Shown here one piece after another: positions 21,698-33,225 of a DNA stretch of 60,269 nucleotides. Origin of the DNA: Legionellales bacterium (GTDB lineage Bacteria; Pseudomonadota; Gammaproteobacteria; Legionellales; Legionellaceae); contig JAGVKL010000059.1 in the NCBI GenBank assembly GCA_020050595.1, forward strand, positions 1 to 60,269, written 5' to 3'. The notes beneath the pieces are model-generated. The model did no database searches, was not told where the DNA came from, and saw only the letters and a list, made by a program, of their open reading frames with translations. The position numbers were made by a program, and so were the translations under genes. How positions within the stretch are numbered: the stretch's first letter is position 1; the number at the start of each line of letters is the position of its first letter.

Positions 21698-21733
21698 TGC
21701 TATCCTTGAATTATATAACCCTTTGGATGACCC

Positions 21734-22075
21734 ATGCTCTCGTTTAGCCGTTTTCTTTTTATTATCGGGCTCTTTTTTAGCCTTTCTATTGAAATGGCTT
21801 ATGCGGGAGGAGCATGCCCTTCTTGTTGTGCCAAGATGGGTGGCATTCGTTATTGTGACTCGTCTTCTGGTCGTTTTGTATGTAGAAACGGTTACTACTC
21901 TTCTTGCTACTGTACACGCCATGCCGTCATGGATTTACAAAAATTAGAGGGTTGTTGTTTATGGCAAGGCGGCGTGATGGTAGTAGACGAGGTTGGGCTT
22001 GTGATTTGCAATAATGGCGGCGTTTCAGAAATTTGTAGCTTACAAACCCCCGTAGAGTCCGTCTCTGTTTGGTAA
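21734..22075 (+). CDS. Small exported Cys-rich protein, function unknown
   Basis: Protein of 113 residues with a clear signal peptide (LFIIGLFFSLSIEMAYA, cleavage before GGACPS). The mature 90 residues hold eleven cysteines in the arrangement CPSCC, C, C, C-x-C, CC, C and C, with CRNGYYSSCYCTRHAVMDL and VVCNNGG-type segments. It is almost certainly disulfide-rich and periplasmic or surface-exposed. I recall similar short proteins as hypothetical entries in Legionella-like genomes, without a known role. An overlapping longer frame from 21687 lacks the signal peptide and is rejected. It is convergent with the glycosyltransferase gene. Confidence 0.82.
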   Translation: MLSFSRFLFIIGLFFSLSIEMAYAGGACPSCCAKMGGIRYCDSSSGRFVCRNGYYSSCYCTRHAVMDLQKLEGCCLWQGGVMVVDEVGLVICNNGGVSEICSLQTPVESVSVW

Positions 22076-22135
22076 GCTGGGATGTACGTTCACGGTGGAT
22101 GTTGAATCTTTGAGAAATGATGACATTTGCTGCCA

Positions 22136-22897
22136 TCAGCGTGAACAGTTACGCTGGGATCGATCAGGATAAAGCTGCTTTACCCCCCGATAAAAGGTTC
22201 CTTGAGCATTAAAAAATGCGAGTAAAAATCCTTCTCTCCCATCGAGAGCACCTCGCTGGATGATGTAGCAACGAAAAAACATCCAACAACTACCCAGTAT
22301 CGTTTTTAATAAACTTGCTGGTTTTTTCTCGTTAATGCGAATTTGTGCGCTGTAGGAAGAATAACGATTGATCTTCGACAAGAGATGGCTAATATCTTGA
22401 TAACAATGATGCACTATAAATTCCTTCATTTGGCCTATACGCGCATGAGAGGGTAACTCCACTTTTTCGTGCACTACGTCCTTGCTATAGCTTGCTCCTT
22501 CCCGTTTAAAAAGCCGAATATGACGCGTAGGGCTTGATGAATAACGCATGAGCTTACCGTAAAAACACATACGAATGGGGATACGAAACGCATCAAATAG
22601 CTGGGCTTTCATTGCGTCTTTGATAGCCTGTTGCAAAGTTTCATCGACGGCTTCATCTGCATCCAGATTTAAAACCCAATCTCCTGTTGCACGCGATAAA
22701 GCGCGTTGCTTTTGGACACCATAGCCTTGCCAATCGTTTTCTATAAATACCTTATCAGTAAACTCTTTAGCAACAGTAACTGTATTATCCGTGCTGCCTG
22801 AATCAACCACGACTATTTCATCGACCCAGGTTATCGATTCTAAGCAGCGCCGGATATTTTCCTCTTCGTTTTTGGCAATAAGGATAACACTTAGCAT
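22136..22897 (-). CDS. Family 2 glycosyltransferase, WaaE/KdtX type (LPS core)
   Basis: Cytoplasmic glycosyltransferase of 253 residues with a GT-A fold. It starts MLSVILIAKNEEENIRRCL, shows VDSGSTDNT for the nucleotide-binding site, LNLDADEAV for the DxD-like metal site, and the family-specific RHIRLFKR and VVHEKVEL segments. Members of this group add glucose or heptose to the inner core of lipopolysaccharide; the exact sugar cannot be read from sequence. The gene follows clpA after three bases, so it is probably co-transcribed with clpS-clpA, an unusual functional pairing. Confidence 0.88.
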   Translation of the reverse strand: MLSVILIAKNEEENIRRCLESITWVDEIVVVDSGSTDNTVTVAKEFTDKVFIENDWQGYGVQKQRALSRATGDWVLNLDADEAVDETLQQAIKDAMKAQLFDAFRIPIRMCFYGKLMRYSSSPTRHIRLFKREGASYSKDVVHEKVELPSHARIGQMKEFIVHHCYQDISHLLSKINRYSSYSAQIRINEKKPASLLKTILGSCWMFFRCYIIQRGALDGREGFLLAFFNAQGTFYRGVKQLYPDRSQRNCSR

Positions 22898-22900
22898 GGG

Positions 22901-25165
22901 CTAACAAACGCCTTCACGATGATCTTGGCTATCAAAATGTAATTTCCCATCTTTCATTTTTAAGGTCACATGGCCACCATTGACTAATTTTCCAAAGAGT
23001 AACTCATCAGCCAAGGGTTTTTTCACATTCTCTTGGATTAAGCGAGCCATTGGACGTGCGCCCATCGCTTTATCGTAGCCATGCTCAATTAACCATTGAC
23101 GAGCAGCTTTTTCCACCTTAAAGGTAACGCCTTTATTGCCTAATTGCTCTTCCAATTCCATAATGAATTTATCTACAACCAAGCCTATCGTTTCAACATC
23201 CAATGTAGAGAAGGTAATAATCGCATCTAAACGATTCCTAAATTCAGGACTAAAATAGCGTTTGAGAGCATCCACGCCATCGCTACTATTATCTTGCATA
23301 GAGAAACCAATCGAGTTACGGCTAATTTCCACAGCACCAGCATTACTAGTCATCACCAAAATAACATGGCGAAAATCGGCCTGTCTGCCATTGGTATCTG
23401 TTAACGTACCATGATCCATGATTTGTAAAAGGAGATTAAATACATCCGAATGCGCCTTTTCAATCTCATCCAATAAAACCACCGAATGAGGGTTTTTATT
23501 AACGGCTTCTGTTAATAAACCACCTTGATCATAACCGACGTAACCAGGAGGGGCCCCAATCAAACGCGAAACGGTATGTTTTTCCATGTATTCCGACATG
23601 TCAAACCGCAGCAATTCGATACCTAATACATTGGCCAACTGGCGAGTAACCTCTGTTTTACCTACCCCTGTAGGCCCTGCAAACAAGAAACAACCTACGG
23701 GTTTTTGTGGTTCTCGTAAACCAGAGCGTGCCAATTTAATCGCCGAAGACAGGGCCGTAATGGCAGCATCTTGGCCATAAACTAATAATTTCAGATCCCG
23801 CTCTAGATTTCGTAAGGTATCTTTATCGCGTGCTGAGACTTTCTTGACCGGAATCCTAGCAATTTTAGCGATCACATTTTCAATCTCTGTTACGCTAATG
23901 ATTTTTTTGCGTTTGCTCGCGGTCAATAAGTTTTGATAAGCCCCAGCCTCATCCACCACGTCAATCGCTTTATCAGGCAAGAAACGGTCGTTAATATATT
24001 TAGACGATAATTCCGCTGCTGCTTTTAAAGCCGATAAGGAAAATTTCACGCCGTGATGAGTTTCCAGTCGACCTTTTAAGCCTTTTAGTATTTCAAATGT
24101 TTCATCAATGTTAGGCTCACTTACATCAATTTTTTGAAAACGTCGAGCTAAGGCGCGATCTTTTTCAAAAATACCACGGTATTCCTGGTAGGTCGTTGAG
24201 CCAATGCATTTTAACTCCCCATTCGCAAGCAATGGCTTAATAAGGTTAGATGCATCCATCACGCCACCAGAAGCAGCCCCAGCACCGATGATAGTATGGA
24301 TTTCATCGATGAAAAGGACGCCGCCCTCTTGTTCGCTAAGCTGTTTTAATACTGCTTTTAAGCGTTTTTCAAAATCACCACGGTATTTAGTTCCAGCTAA
24401 TAAAGCACCCAAATCCAAGGAATAAACCACACATTTACTGATTGCTTCTGGCACTTCTCCATCAACGATACGTCTAGCCAACCCTTCTGCAATCGCTGTT
24501 TTACCAACACCGGCTTCACCTACTAGTAAAGGATTATTTTTACGACGTCGGCATAACACCTGTATGGTTCGTTGAATTTCTTCATGGCGCCCAATTAAAG
24601 GATCAATCTTACCTAATCGCGCTCGTTTATTAAGATTCATACAGTAACTTTCTAGAGGCGATTCATTTCCTTCACTGCCCATCATTTCTTCGTCTAACGA
24701 TTGCATCTCACTCATTTCGTTATTTTGCTGATACTTTGAGACGCCATGCGATATATAGTTGATCACATCTAAGCGGGTAATATTTTCTCGGCGCAGGAAA
24801 TAAACTGCTTGGCTTTCTTGTTCGCTGAAAATGGCCGCAAGGACATTAGCCCCACTGACTTCTGTTTTACCAGCTGATTGCACATGAAAAACAGCGCGCT
24901 GCAAAACACGCTGAAAGCCTAGTGTAGGTTGCGTTTCGCGATCTAATTCTCCCTCAGGGATTTTAGGCGTCGTTTCGTCAATAAACTCGGTTAAATCTCG
25001 ACGTAATGACTCAATATTGGCATCACAAGCTTGCAACACATTGCCTGCTGCTGGGTTATCTAACAAAGACAACAACAAATGCTCGACCGTCATAAACTCA
25101 TGACGCTTTTCTTTCGCTTCCTTAAAGGCTAGGTTTAAGGTAAATTCAAGCTCTTTATTTAACAT
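22901..25165 (-). CDS. clpA: ATP-dependent Clp protease ATPase subunit ClpA
   Basis: AAA+ unfoldase that feeds ClpP. I place the start at ATG 25165 ([14 protein letters not shown]), which has a strong AGGAGAG Shine-Dalgarno and matches the family N-terminus. The frame extends 24 codons upstream into clpS but without support. Length is 754 residues. The N-domain is the ClpS docking site. D1 Walker A is [10 protein letters not shown] (about 215), and D2 Walker A is [10 protein letters not shown] (about 498). The ClpP-docking loop is [10 protein letters not shown]. It lies just after clpS (22 bases) and before a glycosyltransferase (3 bases). Confidence 0.97.
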   Translation of the reverse strand: MLNKELEFTLNLAFKEAKEKRHEFMTVEHLLLSLLDNPAAGNVLQACDANIESLRRDLTEFIDETTPKIPEGELDRETQPTLGFQRVLQRAVFHVQSAGKTEVSGANVLAAIFSEQESQAVYFLRRENITRLDVINYISHGVSKYQQNNEMSEMQSLDEEMMGSEGNESPLESYCMNLNKRARLGKIDPLIGRHEEIQRTIQVLCRRRKNNPLLVGEAGVGKTAIAEGLARRIVDGEVPEAISKCVVYSLDLGALLAGTKYRGDFEKRLKAVLKQLSEQEGGVLFIDEIHTIIGAGAASGGVMDASNLIKPLLANGELKCIGSTTYQEYRGIFEKDRALARRFQKIDVSEPNIDETFEILKGLKGRLETHHGVKFSLSALKAAAELSSKYINDRFLPDKAIDVVDEAGAYQNLLTASKRKKIISVTEIENVIAKIARIPVKKVSARDKDTLRNLERDLKLLVYGQDAAITALSSAIKLARSGLREPQKPVGCFLFAGPTGVGKTEVTRQLANVLGIELLRFDMSEYMEKHTVSRLIGAPPGYVGYDQGGLLTEAVNKNPHSVVLLDEIEKAHSDVFNLLLQIMDHGTLTDTNGRQADFRHVILVMTSNAGAVEISRNSIGFSMQDNSSDGVDALKRYFSPEFRNRLDAIITFSTLDVETIGLVVDKFIMELEEQLGNKGVTFKVEKAARQWLIEHGYDKAMGARPMARLIQENVKKPLADELLFGKLVNGGHVTLKMKDGKLHFDSQDHREGVC

Positions 25166-25187
25166 GAGTTGCTCTCCTATCCAGCCA

Positions 25188-25511
25188 CTACTCTGGCTCC
25201 ATGCTGCATAGCAATGGGTGTTCATTTTTCCTGGCATACTCGTTTACCAGGAGTACTTTAGTCTCCGCTACATCACGGGTGAAGCTACCGCATACACCCC
25301 TCCCTTGAAAGTGGACCTGAAGCATAATTTGAATTGCAAGCTCTTCTTGCAAATGAAAAAAATACTTCAGAACCTCTACCACAAACTCCATCGGCGTATA
25401 ATCATCATTAAGAAGAATGACTTTGTATTTTTTAGGTTGCTTAAGAGCAGGCTCTACTTCAGCCTCTGCTACTTTCTGCTCTACAACTTCCTCTAAAAAA
25501 TTCCCCTTCAT
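25188..25511 (-). CDS. clpS: ClpS adaptor for N-end rule degradation
   Basis: Adaptor of 107 residues that binds N-degron substrates and delivers them to ClpA. The conserved core is [19 protein letters not shown], followed by the ClpA-contacting histidine segment ([13 protein letters not shown]). The acidic N-terminal tail ([10 protein letters not shown]) is the part inserted in the ClpA pore in characterised homologues. Operon with clpA in the standard order. Confidence 0.95.
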   Translation of the reverse strand: MKGNFLEEVVEQKVAEAEVEPALKQPKKYKVILLNDDYTPMEFVVEVLKYFFHLQEELAIQIMLQVHFQGRGVCGSFTRDVAETKVLLVNEYARKNEHPLLCSMEPE

Positions 25512-25626
25512 TTTTCATATACCCTTTATTAATTTTATAGTCTCACATTGAGCATTTAGCCAGTAAAAAATGAATTAAAATTTAGTCTTGCCCTATTCAA
25601 AAACAGCCTTTCTAATTTTTTTTCTA

Positions 25627-25650
25627 GATGAGCAGCAAATGCTGCTCATC
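25627..25650. repeat. Inverted repeat between icd and clpS
   Basis: GATGAGCAGCA (25627-25637) pairs perfectly with TGCTGCTCATC (25640-25650), with a two-base loop. The flanks are T-rich on the left and A-rich on the right, extending the stem. On either strand the T run precedes the stem, so a standard intrinsic terminator is doubtful although the site lies just past the icd stop. Confidence 0.6.
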
Positions 25651-25666
25651 CAAAAAAAACACCTCA

Positions 25667-26923
25667 TTACATATGTTTAATTATAGCTTCTGCAAATCCA
25701 GAACAACTAACACAGGTTGCTCCCTGCATTAAACGCTCAAAATCATAGGTAACTGTTTTGGCTTCAATAGCCCCTTCCACACCTTTAACAATGTAATCCG
25801 CTGCTTCAAACCAACCCAAGTGACGCAGCATCATTTCAGCTGATAAAATCAATGAGCCTGGATTTACTTTATCCTGCCCCGCATATTTAGGCGCTGTACC
25901 ATGAGTAGCTTCAAAAACAGCCACTTTATCGCCAATATTCGCCCCAGGAGCAATCCCAATACCACCCACTTGGGCTGCCAATGCATCAGAAATATAATCT
26001 CCATTTAAATTGAGCGTAGCGATAACGCTATAATCTTCAGGCCTTAGTAAAATTTGTTGTAAAAAAGCATCCGCGATGACATCTTTAATAATGATAGGCT
26101 TGCCTGTTTTTGGGTTTTTGAATTCTAACCAGGGGCCACCTTGATAGTCTTTAGCACCAAAAAAATCGCGCGCAACTTGATATCCCCAATCTTTAAAAGC
26201 ACCTTCAGTAAACTTCATAATGTTGCCTTTGTGCACCAAAGTCACTGAATCACGTTGATTATCTATAGCATATTGAATGGCTGCTTTTACTAGGCGTGTA
26301 GTTCCATCCTTAGACACAGGCTTAATACCAATGCCGCAGTGCTCTGGAAAGCGGATTTTCTTCACGCCCATCTCTTCTCGTAAGAAATGAATGATTTTTT
26401 GAGCTTCAGGAGTATCTGCTTGCCATTCAATGCCTGCATAAATATCTTCTGAATTTTCTCGAAAAATCACCATATTCGTTTTCCAAGGCTCTTTTACAGG
26501 ACTTGGAGTGCCGGTAAAATAACGAACGGGGCGTAAGCAAGTATAAAGATCCAACTCTTGGCGAATAGCCACATTCAAAGAGCGAATGCCGCCACCGACG
26601 GGAGTAGTTAAGGGCCCTTTAATAGCAACAGCAAATTGTTTAATCGCATTTAATGTTTCAGCTGGAAGCCATTGGTCACTCCCATAAACCTTCGTTGCTT
26701 TTTCACCCGCATAAATTTCCATCCAAGCAATGGATTTTTTATCGCCATACGCTTTTTTAACGGCAGCATTTACTACGTCTAGCATGGCTGGAGTAACATC
26801 CACACCAATGCCATCCCCTTCAATAAAAGGAATAATAGGATGGTCAGGCACATCAAGACTTAAATCAGGCCGAACAGCAATAGCTTGACCTTGAGTAGGA
26901 ACAGTAATTTTTTCGAATGACAT
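25667..26923 (-). CDS. icd: NADP-dependent isocitrate dehydrogenase
   Basis: TCA cycle enzyme of 418 residues making 2-oxoglutarate. ATG 26923 ([12 protein letters not shown]) has a GGAG ribosome site and gives the family length; an upstream in-frame start at 26977 adds an unsupported leader. The substrate-binding loop [18 protein letters not shown] contains the serine (about 113) that is phosphorylated by AceK in E. coli. [15 protein letters not shown] and the NADP-site region [10 protein letters not shown] are intact. Monocistronic as far as can be seen. Confidence 0.97.
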   Translation of the reverse strand: MSFEKITVPTQGQAIAVRPDLSLDVPDHPIIPFIEGDGIGVDVTPAMLDVVNAAVKKAYGDKKSIAWMEIYAGEKATKVYGSDQWLPAETLNAIKQFAVAIKGPLTTPVGGGIRSLNVAIRQELDLYTCLRPVRYFTGTPSPVKEPWKTNMVIFRENSEDIYAGIEWQADTPEAQKIIHFLREEMGVKKIRFPEHCGIGIKPVSKDGTTRLVKAAIQYAIDNQRDSVTLVHKGNIMKFTEGAFKDWGYQVARDFFGAKDYQGGPWLEFKNPKTGKPIIIKDVIADAFLQQILLRPEDYSVIATLNLNGDYISDALAAQVGGIGIAPGANIGDKVAVFEATHGTAPKYAGQDKVNPGSLILSAEMMLRHLGWFEAADYIVKGVEGAIEAKTVTYDFERLMQGATCVSCSGFAEAIIKHM

Positions 26924-27080
26924 GATTACTCCGAGAATAAAAGCTGCCATCATAGCACGGAGAGGGCTTTGTCCCAATGGTTTTAGTGGTCCTACAATAT
27001 AAACGCAGTAGCCCTCTATTACGACTGCCTACTGCACTGATTTTTCTAGGATTATGAAAGCAAGTTACCCGAGCAAAAGT

Positions 27081-28391
27081 TTATCCTTTAGCTTTTTTTA
27101 ACTCATTCAATAATTGCTGACGAAAGGTTTTATAGTCGACTTCTAACGCATGGCGGGTATTGTTTTTAAATTGTTTGCGTAATTTTTTAATTTCTTTACT
27201 TATTTTTTCTACGACATTAGTAGGACTTGGCAAACGGCCTGCAATAATATTTGCCGCTATTTTTGCTTGATAATCGGCTAAGGGCCAAATACAGCCTTGA
27301 GGTTGGAATAAGCCGATGAAATAAAGATTATGAAATTCAGGATGGATCATTTTCCGGTAGAGAGGAACATTGGTAAGCATACTGTAATCAATGAGTTCTT
27401 TGCTAAAGAAAGGAAAGCTAATCTTATAGCCCGTGGCATATATAATCGTATCAAATTCTTCGCAACGACCATCGGTAAAATAAACCCTATGACCTTCGAA
27501 CCGCTCTATTCCTGGCCGTGGTAAAACTTTGCCATGGCGAATAGCGTAGAGCAGCTCTGAATTGATGGTTGGATGAACCTCTAACGCCTTCCCTACAGGC
27601 TTTTTCAACTGATATTTTGCATAACGCCCTTGCAATAAGCGAATCACCAAAGTAATTATTAACTGCTTACACCACATTGGCATCCAATTGATGGTTGCAA
27701 ATGCTATATCTGTGGGCTTACCTAAGATAAATTTAGGAAATACGTGTTGCCCTCTTCGCATACTAATACAGGTCTTAGGCGATATACGAGAAACCTCTAC
27801 AGCTACATCGCAAGCAGAATTACCGCCTCCCACTACCAATACGCGCTCCCCTTTAAAAGGTGCAGCCTTTTTATATTGATGAGAGTGTAAAATCTTGCCC
27901 TTAAATTCACCGGGATAAGTTGGTCTTAATGGATCCCAATGATGACCATTAGCTACTAATAAATAATCAAAGTAATCTTTATGCTCTCCCTGCTCATCAC
28001 GATAAACTACCTGCCAACGGTTATCCGATGTTGGAGCAACATCTATTACACAAGTATTAAATCGAATGAAATCATTAATACCAAAATGTTTAGCATAATC
28101 CTTAAAATAACTTAATAATTGGTGATGGGAGGGATAATCAGGATAATCACCTGGCATGGGAAAATCCTCGTATTCCGACATGCGCTTTGAACTAATAATG
28201 TGCGTCGTTTCATAAATACTAGAGTGCTCGCCCGCTTCGTCAAACACCCAATTGCCACCTAGACAGTTATTTTTTTCGAACACTATGAAATTAGTTAGCC
28301 CTTGCTGCAGTAAATTTTTGGCAGCCGTAATCCCGCAAGGGCCTGCGCCGATAACACAAATTTTAGGTGGATGGTCCTGTTTCATATTCAT
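27081..28391 (-). CDS. Flavin-containing monooxygenase (class B)
   Basis: FAD- and NADPH-dependent oxygenase of 436 residues. The FAD Rossmann motif is VIGAGPCGITAA at the N-terminus, and the NADP motif is VVGGGNSACDVAVEV in the middle. The class B fingerprint is seen as FKGKILHSHQYK, together with IIYATGYK near the C-terminal third. These enzymes oxidise N or S atoms of small soft nucleophiles; the substrate is unknown. The first ATG has AAAAGGCG about eight bases upstream. It stands alone between icd and the mre cluster. A metabolic, detoxification or host-derived-substrate role is inference. Confidence 0.88.
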   Translation of the reverse strand: MNMKQDHPPKICVIGAGPCGITAAKNLLQQGLTNFIVFEKNNCLGGNWVFDEAGEHSSIYETTHIISSKRMSEYEDFPMPGDYPDYPSHHQLLSYFKDYAKHFGINDFIRFNTCVIDVAPTSDNRWQVVYRDEQGEHKDYFDYLLVANGHHWDPLRPTYPGEFKGKILHSHQYKKAAPFKGERVLVVGGGNSACDVAVEVSRISPKTCISMRRGQHVFPKFILGKPTDIAFATINWMPMWCKQLIITLVIRLLQGRYAKYQLKKPVGKALEVHPTINSELLYAIRHGKVLPRPGIERFEGHRVYFTDGRCEEFDTIIYATGYKISFPFFSKELIDYSMLTNVPLYRKMIHPEFHNLYFIGLFQPQGCIWPLADYQAKIAANIIAGRLPSPTNVVEKISKEIKKLRKQFKNNTRHALEVDYKTFRQQLLNELKKAKG

Positions 28392-28502
28392 ACAACGCCT
28401 TTTACTACCTATCCTCGTGAGCCCCGTGAACGGTCATTAAGAAGTCCTCTCTCCCGTTGGGGGAGCTACCCTCTCCCTAATGAACAATTACGATTCCTTT
28501 AT

Positions 28503-28630
28503 TAGGGTCTGTTGACATTTCATCTCAGATCCTACGCCCCGTGGCTTGTCCATGGGGTCCATGGATTCCACGAACAAGTCGCGGAACGTAGACTAGTAGT
28601 GGGTTGTAGAGCAATTGTCAGCAGACCCTA
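28503..28630. mobile_element. R3 MITE-like element, copy 1 (128 bp, TA-flanked inverted ends)
   Basis: Left end TAGGGTCTGTTGACA and right end, read inverted, TAGGGTCTGCTGACA match at 14 of 15 positions. Both ends carry TA, the target duplication typical of IS630/Tc1-type transposition. The interior is itself palindromic (CGTGG, CCATGG, CCATGG, CCACG). No coding capacity. The right end forms the stop codon of the lipoprotein gene at 28628. A second copy lies at 44712-45147. Confidence 0.75.
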
Positions 28631-29305
28631 TGCAATATGTTTTTTATCCTTCGCATGCAATGCAGCTAAAATATTATCAACCATAATGTCCTGTACGGAT
28701 TGATCTTTATCAATCGTAAAGTGATTGACGTGAGCATTTTTTAGCGTATTTACGTTAATGTTTTCGATATGGGTTACTTTTTCATTCACAGCTTTAAGCT
28801 TTAACCCACTAAACATAGGTACAAAGGAAGGTTTATAAATATTAATAGCCTGCTTAACATTAGGCGGCACTCTAATCGGCGAAACGGCATCCACCGTTAT
28901 TAATAAAGCCACTGGAATATTTGCCTGTGCTAAATTTTTAGCTACTTTAATTTGCTCATTCGCCCCTAATGAATGGCCTACTAAAATAATCGGGCCTCGC
29001 TTATTCTTTTCCTTGTATTGTTTAATAATGGCCTGACTTAACGCATTTGCCTTATACCATACCGTACTTTCAGAAGGAATTTTATAATTGTTTTGTAATC
29101 TATCTTCTAAATGATTCATGCCCTTACTGAATACGCCACCGAGTCCTCCGCGCATGGTGTATACTTCCCCTTTAAGCGGGGTATTGTTAAGAATTTTCTG
29201 TTTATTTTTCCCGTTGTTAACAGCTAAATCAACACAACCTGATAATAAAAACAGCGTCAACGCAAATAAAATACCTTTTTTGAGCTGCCCGTAGCACTGC
29301 TGCAT
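28628..29305 (-). CDS. Putative lipoprotein with alpha/beta-hydrolase-like fold
   Basis: Starts at ATG 29305, with GGAG about 10 bases upstream; a TTG at 29320 is also in frame. The lipobox LLSGC follows a hydrophobic signal, so the protein should be a lipoprotein of about 205 mature residues. GHSLGANEQI is a nucleophile-elbow motif (G-x-S-x-G), and a possible acidic residue follows in VDAVSPI. The last histidine candidate is in NHFTIDKD. It resembles lipases and thioesterases of the hydrolase superfamily; the substrate is unknown. It follows mreD closely and is the last gene of the mre unit. Its TAG stop is formed by the R3 element, so the original C-terminus may have been longer. Confidence 0.72.
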   Translation of the reverse strand: MQQCYGQLKKGILFALTLFLLSGCVDLAVNNGKNKQKILNNTPLKGEVYTMRGGLGGVFSKGMNHLEDRLQNNYKIPSESTVWYKANALSQAIIKQYKEKNKRGPIILVGHSLGANEQIKVAKNLAQANIPVALLITVDAVSPIRVPPNVKQAINIYKPSFVPMFSGLKLKAVNEKVTHIENINVNTLKNAHVNHFTIDKDQSVQDIMVDNILAALHAKDKKHIA

Positions 29306-29320
29306 TATATCTAACTCCAA

Positions 29321-29805
29321 TTAAGCTCTGGTTAATTTACGGCTTGCTAATGGCCTACGTTGAGGCAGCGCCCATTGCAACCATGGCCAAAAGAATGTAC
29401 TGAATAAGGCGGTCCCTATAACCATCCAAGGCCTATTATTGTAACCTAAAAATGCATCAATTAAATAAATGATTAGTTGATACACCAAACAAAATACCGC
29501 TACCAGGAGCATTTGTTGAATACTAGAAAAAAAACCAAAACGACGCACTTTTCCACTCGCTATCCATGTAGTCATTAGCAATGCAAACGCATGCTCACCG
29601 ATCACTGTAGCTAATAAAACATCCAAACAAAGTCCGATAAACAATAATAAGGTAATGCTAAAATAGCGCGGGAAAAAAAATTGCACATACAAAACGACCA
29701 ATAATATCCACGGCGGTCGAATTCCCGCTATGGCTAATGGCAACGGAATGATAGTTAAGATAAACGCTATAAAAAAAGCGAGGATCAATTTAAGATTTAA
29801 GTTCA

Positions 29806-29809
<4 letters not shown>
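29321..29809 (-). CDS. mreD: Rod shape-determining protein MreD
   Basis: Inner-membrane protein of 162 residues with five to six hydrophobic segments and the family-typical IRPPWILLVVLYVQFFFP start and LLFIGLCLDVLLATVIGEHA loop. It links the MreB-MreC elongasome to peptidoglycan synthesis. Its ATG overlaps the mreC stop by four bases (ATGA), showing translational coupling. Confidence 0.92.
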
Positions 29810-31819
<2,010 letters not shown>

Positions 31820-31895
31820 TTAATTCGCAAAAATGGCTTTTCTGTGTGATTATCGATCAAAACAACAGCTTAACACGAATAGTTGCGGCGCGTGG

Positions 31896-31993
31896 CCTGA
31901 GTTAGCATCCCTTTTTAATTAAGCAGTAGCCTGGTTGCTTGCAACCGGGGATTTTAAGTATTGATGCCGCTTAAAAAGGGACGATAACTCAGG
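31896..31993. mobile_element. R2 MITE-like element, copy 1
   Basis: The left end CCTGAGTTAGCATCCCTTTT pairs with the right end AAAAGGGACGATAACTCAGG, with two mismatches in the 23-base arms (31896-31918, 31971-31993). Inside is the family hallmark CTGGTTGCTTGCAACC followed by ATTTTAAGTATTGATGC. It lies between uspA and mreB with no coding capacity. Confidence 0.75.
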
Positions 31994-32010
31994 TCATTTG
32001 ACCGAACCAT

Positions 32011-32439
32011 TTAAGCTCCTGTGGAGCGTACGATTAAAACATCACACTCCGCACCATGTAAAATGGCATTTGCTGTGGAGCCGAGGAGTAAAGCAAGACC
32101 GTGTTTGCCGTGGCTGCCTGTGACGATTAAATCGACTTTGTGCTCTTGAGCTATCCGCAATACTTCATTTTTAGTGGAACCAAACTCTAGTAACCGATGC
32201 TTAGCATCCACACCTAATCGATCGGCAAGCGCATTTAACTCTTTTTCTGCTTGCTCGCGAATAGACACTTCAACTTCAGCAAAACCGGCAAACCCCGGGT
32301 AAGCGTAAGCTGGAATAGGCTCTACAACATGGACTAGGATTAATTCTGCATGATTTTCATCGGAAATTTTCTTTGCTTTGTGAGCAGCACTAATACCGAC
32401 ATCATCAAAATCTGTTGCAAATAACACTTTCTTATACAT
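32011..32439 (-). CDS. Universal stress protein, UspA family
   Basis: Small cytoplasmic protein of 142 residues. It begins MYKKVLFATDFDD and ends with the ATP-binding signature GSHGKHGLALLLGSTANAIL (G-2x-G-9x-G-S/T), so it belongs to the ATP-binding UspFG/MJ0577-like group. AAGGAGCG precedes the ATG. Monocistronic; the R2 element lies 17 bases beyond its stop. It is probably induced by starvation or stationary phase, as family members are, but no regulatory site is evident. Confidence 0.92.
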   Translation of the reverse strand: MYKKVLFATDFDDVGISAAHKAKKISDENHAELILVHVVEPIPAYAYPGFAGFAEVEVSIREQAEKELNALADRLGVDAKHRLLEFGSTKNEVLRIAQEHKVDLIVTGSHGKHGLALLLGSTANAILHGAECDVLIVRSTGA

Positions 32440-32631
32440 TTTGCGCTCCTTGAAAATAATGCTATTTCTTATGTATAAAAGACTAGCAGAAATATGACAG
32501 GTTTCCTAGGGAGGAGGGATCGGGTAAAATGGATGTTTTTTAAATCTGTCTTACCTCAGTCCTCTCTCCGATGGAAAATTTTTTGGGGCTCCCTCGGGGA
32601 GTGGAAACTAAAGGAATAAAGGAGAGCTTTT

Positions 32632-33225
32632 TTGTTTTATGATGTGCTTGGTACGGTTTTATCGTTACTTTCTACCTATTATTATATTCGTGTTGATGTA
32701 AAAGCTTGGCCTATAGGGCTAATTGCCACTTGTGTTAATGGATGGCTTTATTGGCAAAAGGGTATTTATGCGGATATGTTTTTAGAGGGCTTTTATTTTT
32801 TAAGTATTGGTTATGGATGGTATCGCTGGGCTTCGTTAAAACACCAAAAAATTAATATCTTAAAGCACTTATCCTTAAGACAATGGGCTTATTTAACTTT
32901 AGGAATCGGCTTACTCTACTCCTTGATTTACTCCCTTTTGGTTTCATTTTCTAACTCAACCGTAGCACAATTAGATGCGCTAACAACCTCGTTAAGTCTC
33001 GCTGCCCAATGGTTAATGTGCTACAAAGTCATTGCCACATGGGTGCTTTGGTTTTTAGTGGATGTCATATACGCTTTTATGTATTTAACCAAAGAACTTC
33101 CCTTCCATACAGGACTCATGATTATTTATACGGGGTTAGCTATCTTAGGGTATAGGCGATGGTATAAAAAATATTCGCCTACAAAGCTCTCTTTAAATCA
33201 GCCAGTGAACGAACCCATGGTTTAA
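32632..33225 (+). CDS. pnuC: Nicotinamide riboside (or related vitamin) transporter, PnuC family
   Basis: Membrane protein of 197 residues with about seven hydrophobic segments. The family core WLYWQKGIYADMFLEGFYFL and IGYGWYRWASL holds the aromatic substrate-binding residues, and WFLVDVIYAFMY matches the late conserved helix. The start is TTG at 32632 behind AAAGGAG, a strong ribosome site; no ATG is available upstream. PnuC proteins import nicotinamide riboside for NAD synthesis; related members carry thiamine or riboflavin, so the ligand is not certain. No NAD-salvage gene or riboswitch is adjacent. It is convergent with the damX-like gene and overlaps it by 47 bases. Confidence 0.86.
   Translation: MFYDVLGTVLSLLSTYYYIRVDVKAWPIGLIATCVNGWLYWQKGIYADMFLEGFYFLSIGYGWYRWASLKHQKINILKHLSLRQWAYLTLGIGLLYSLIYSLLVSFSNSTVAQLDALTTSLSLAAQWLMCYKVIATWVLWFLVDVIYAFMYLTKELPFHTGLMIIYTGLAILGYRRWYKKYSPTKLSLNQPVNEPMV

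Larger units (their letters stand above)
21378..21733. other. Intergenic repeat-rich region, 356 bp
   Basis: Contains no gene. It holds, in order, four tandem 51-52 bp units, a 51-base near-perfect palindrome and a truncated R1 element, listed separately. Confidence 0.7.

Noticed and set aside
21687-21947. Frame of 86 codons overlapping the Cys-rich gene
   Set aside because: The alternative frame at 21734 has a clean signal peptide and a plausible cysteine pattern, this one has neither.
25627-25650. Terminator of icd
   Set aside because: The T tract is on the wrong side of the stem in the direction of icd transcription; kept only as an inverted repeat.
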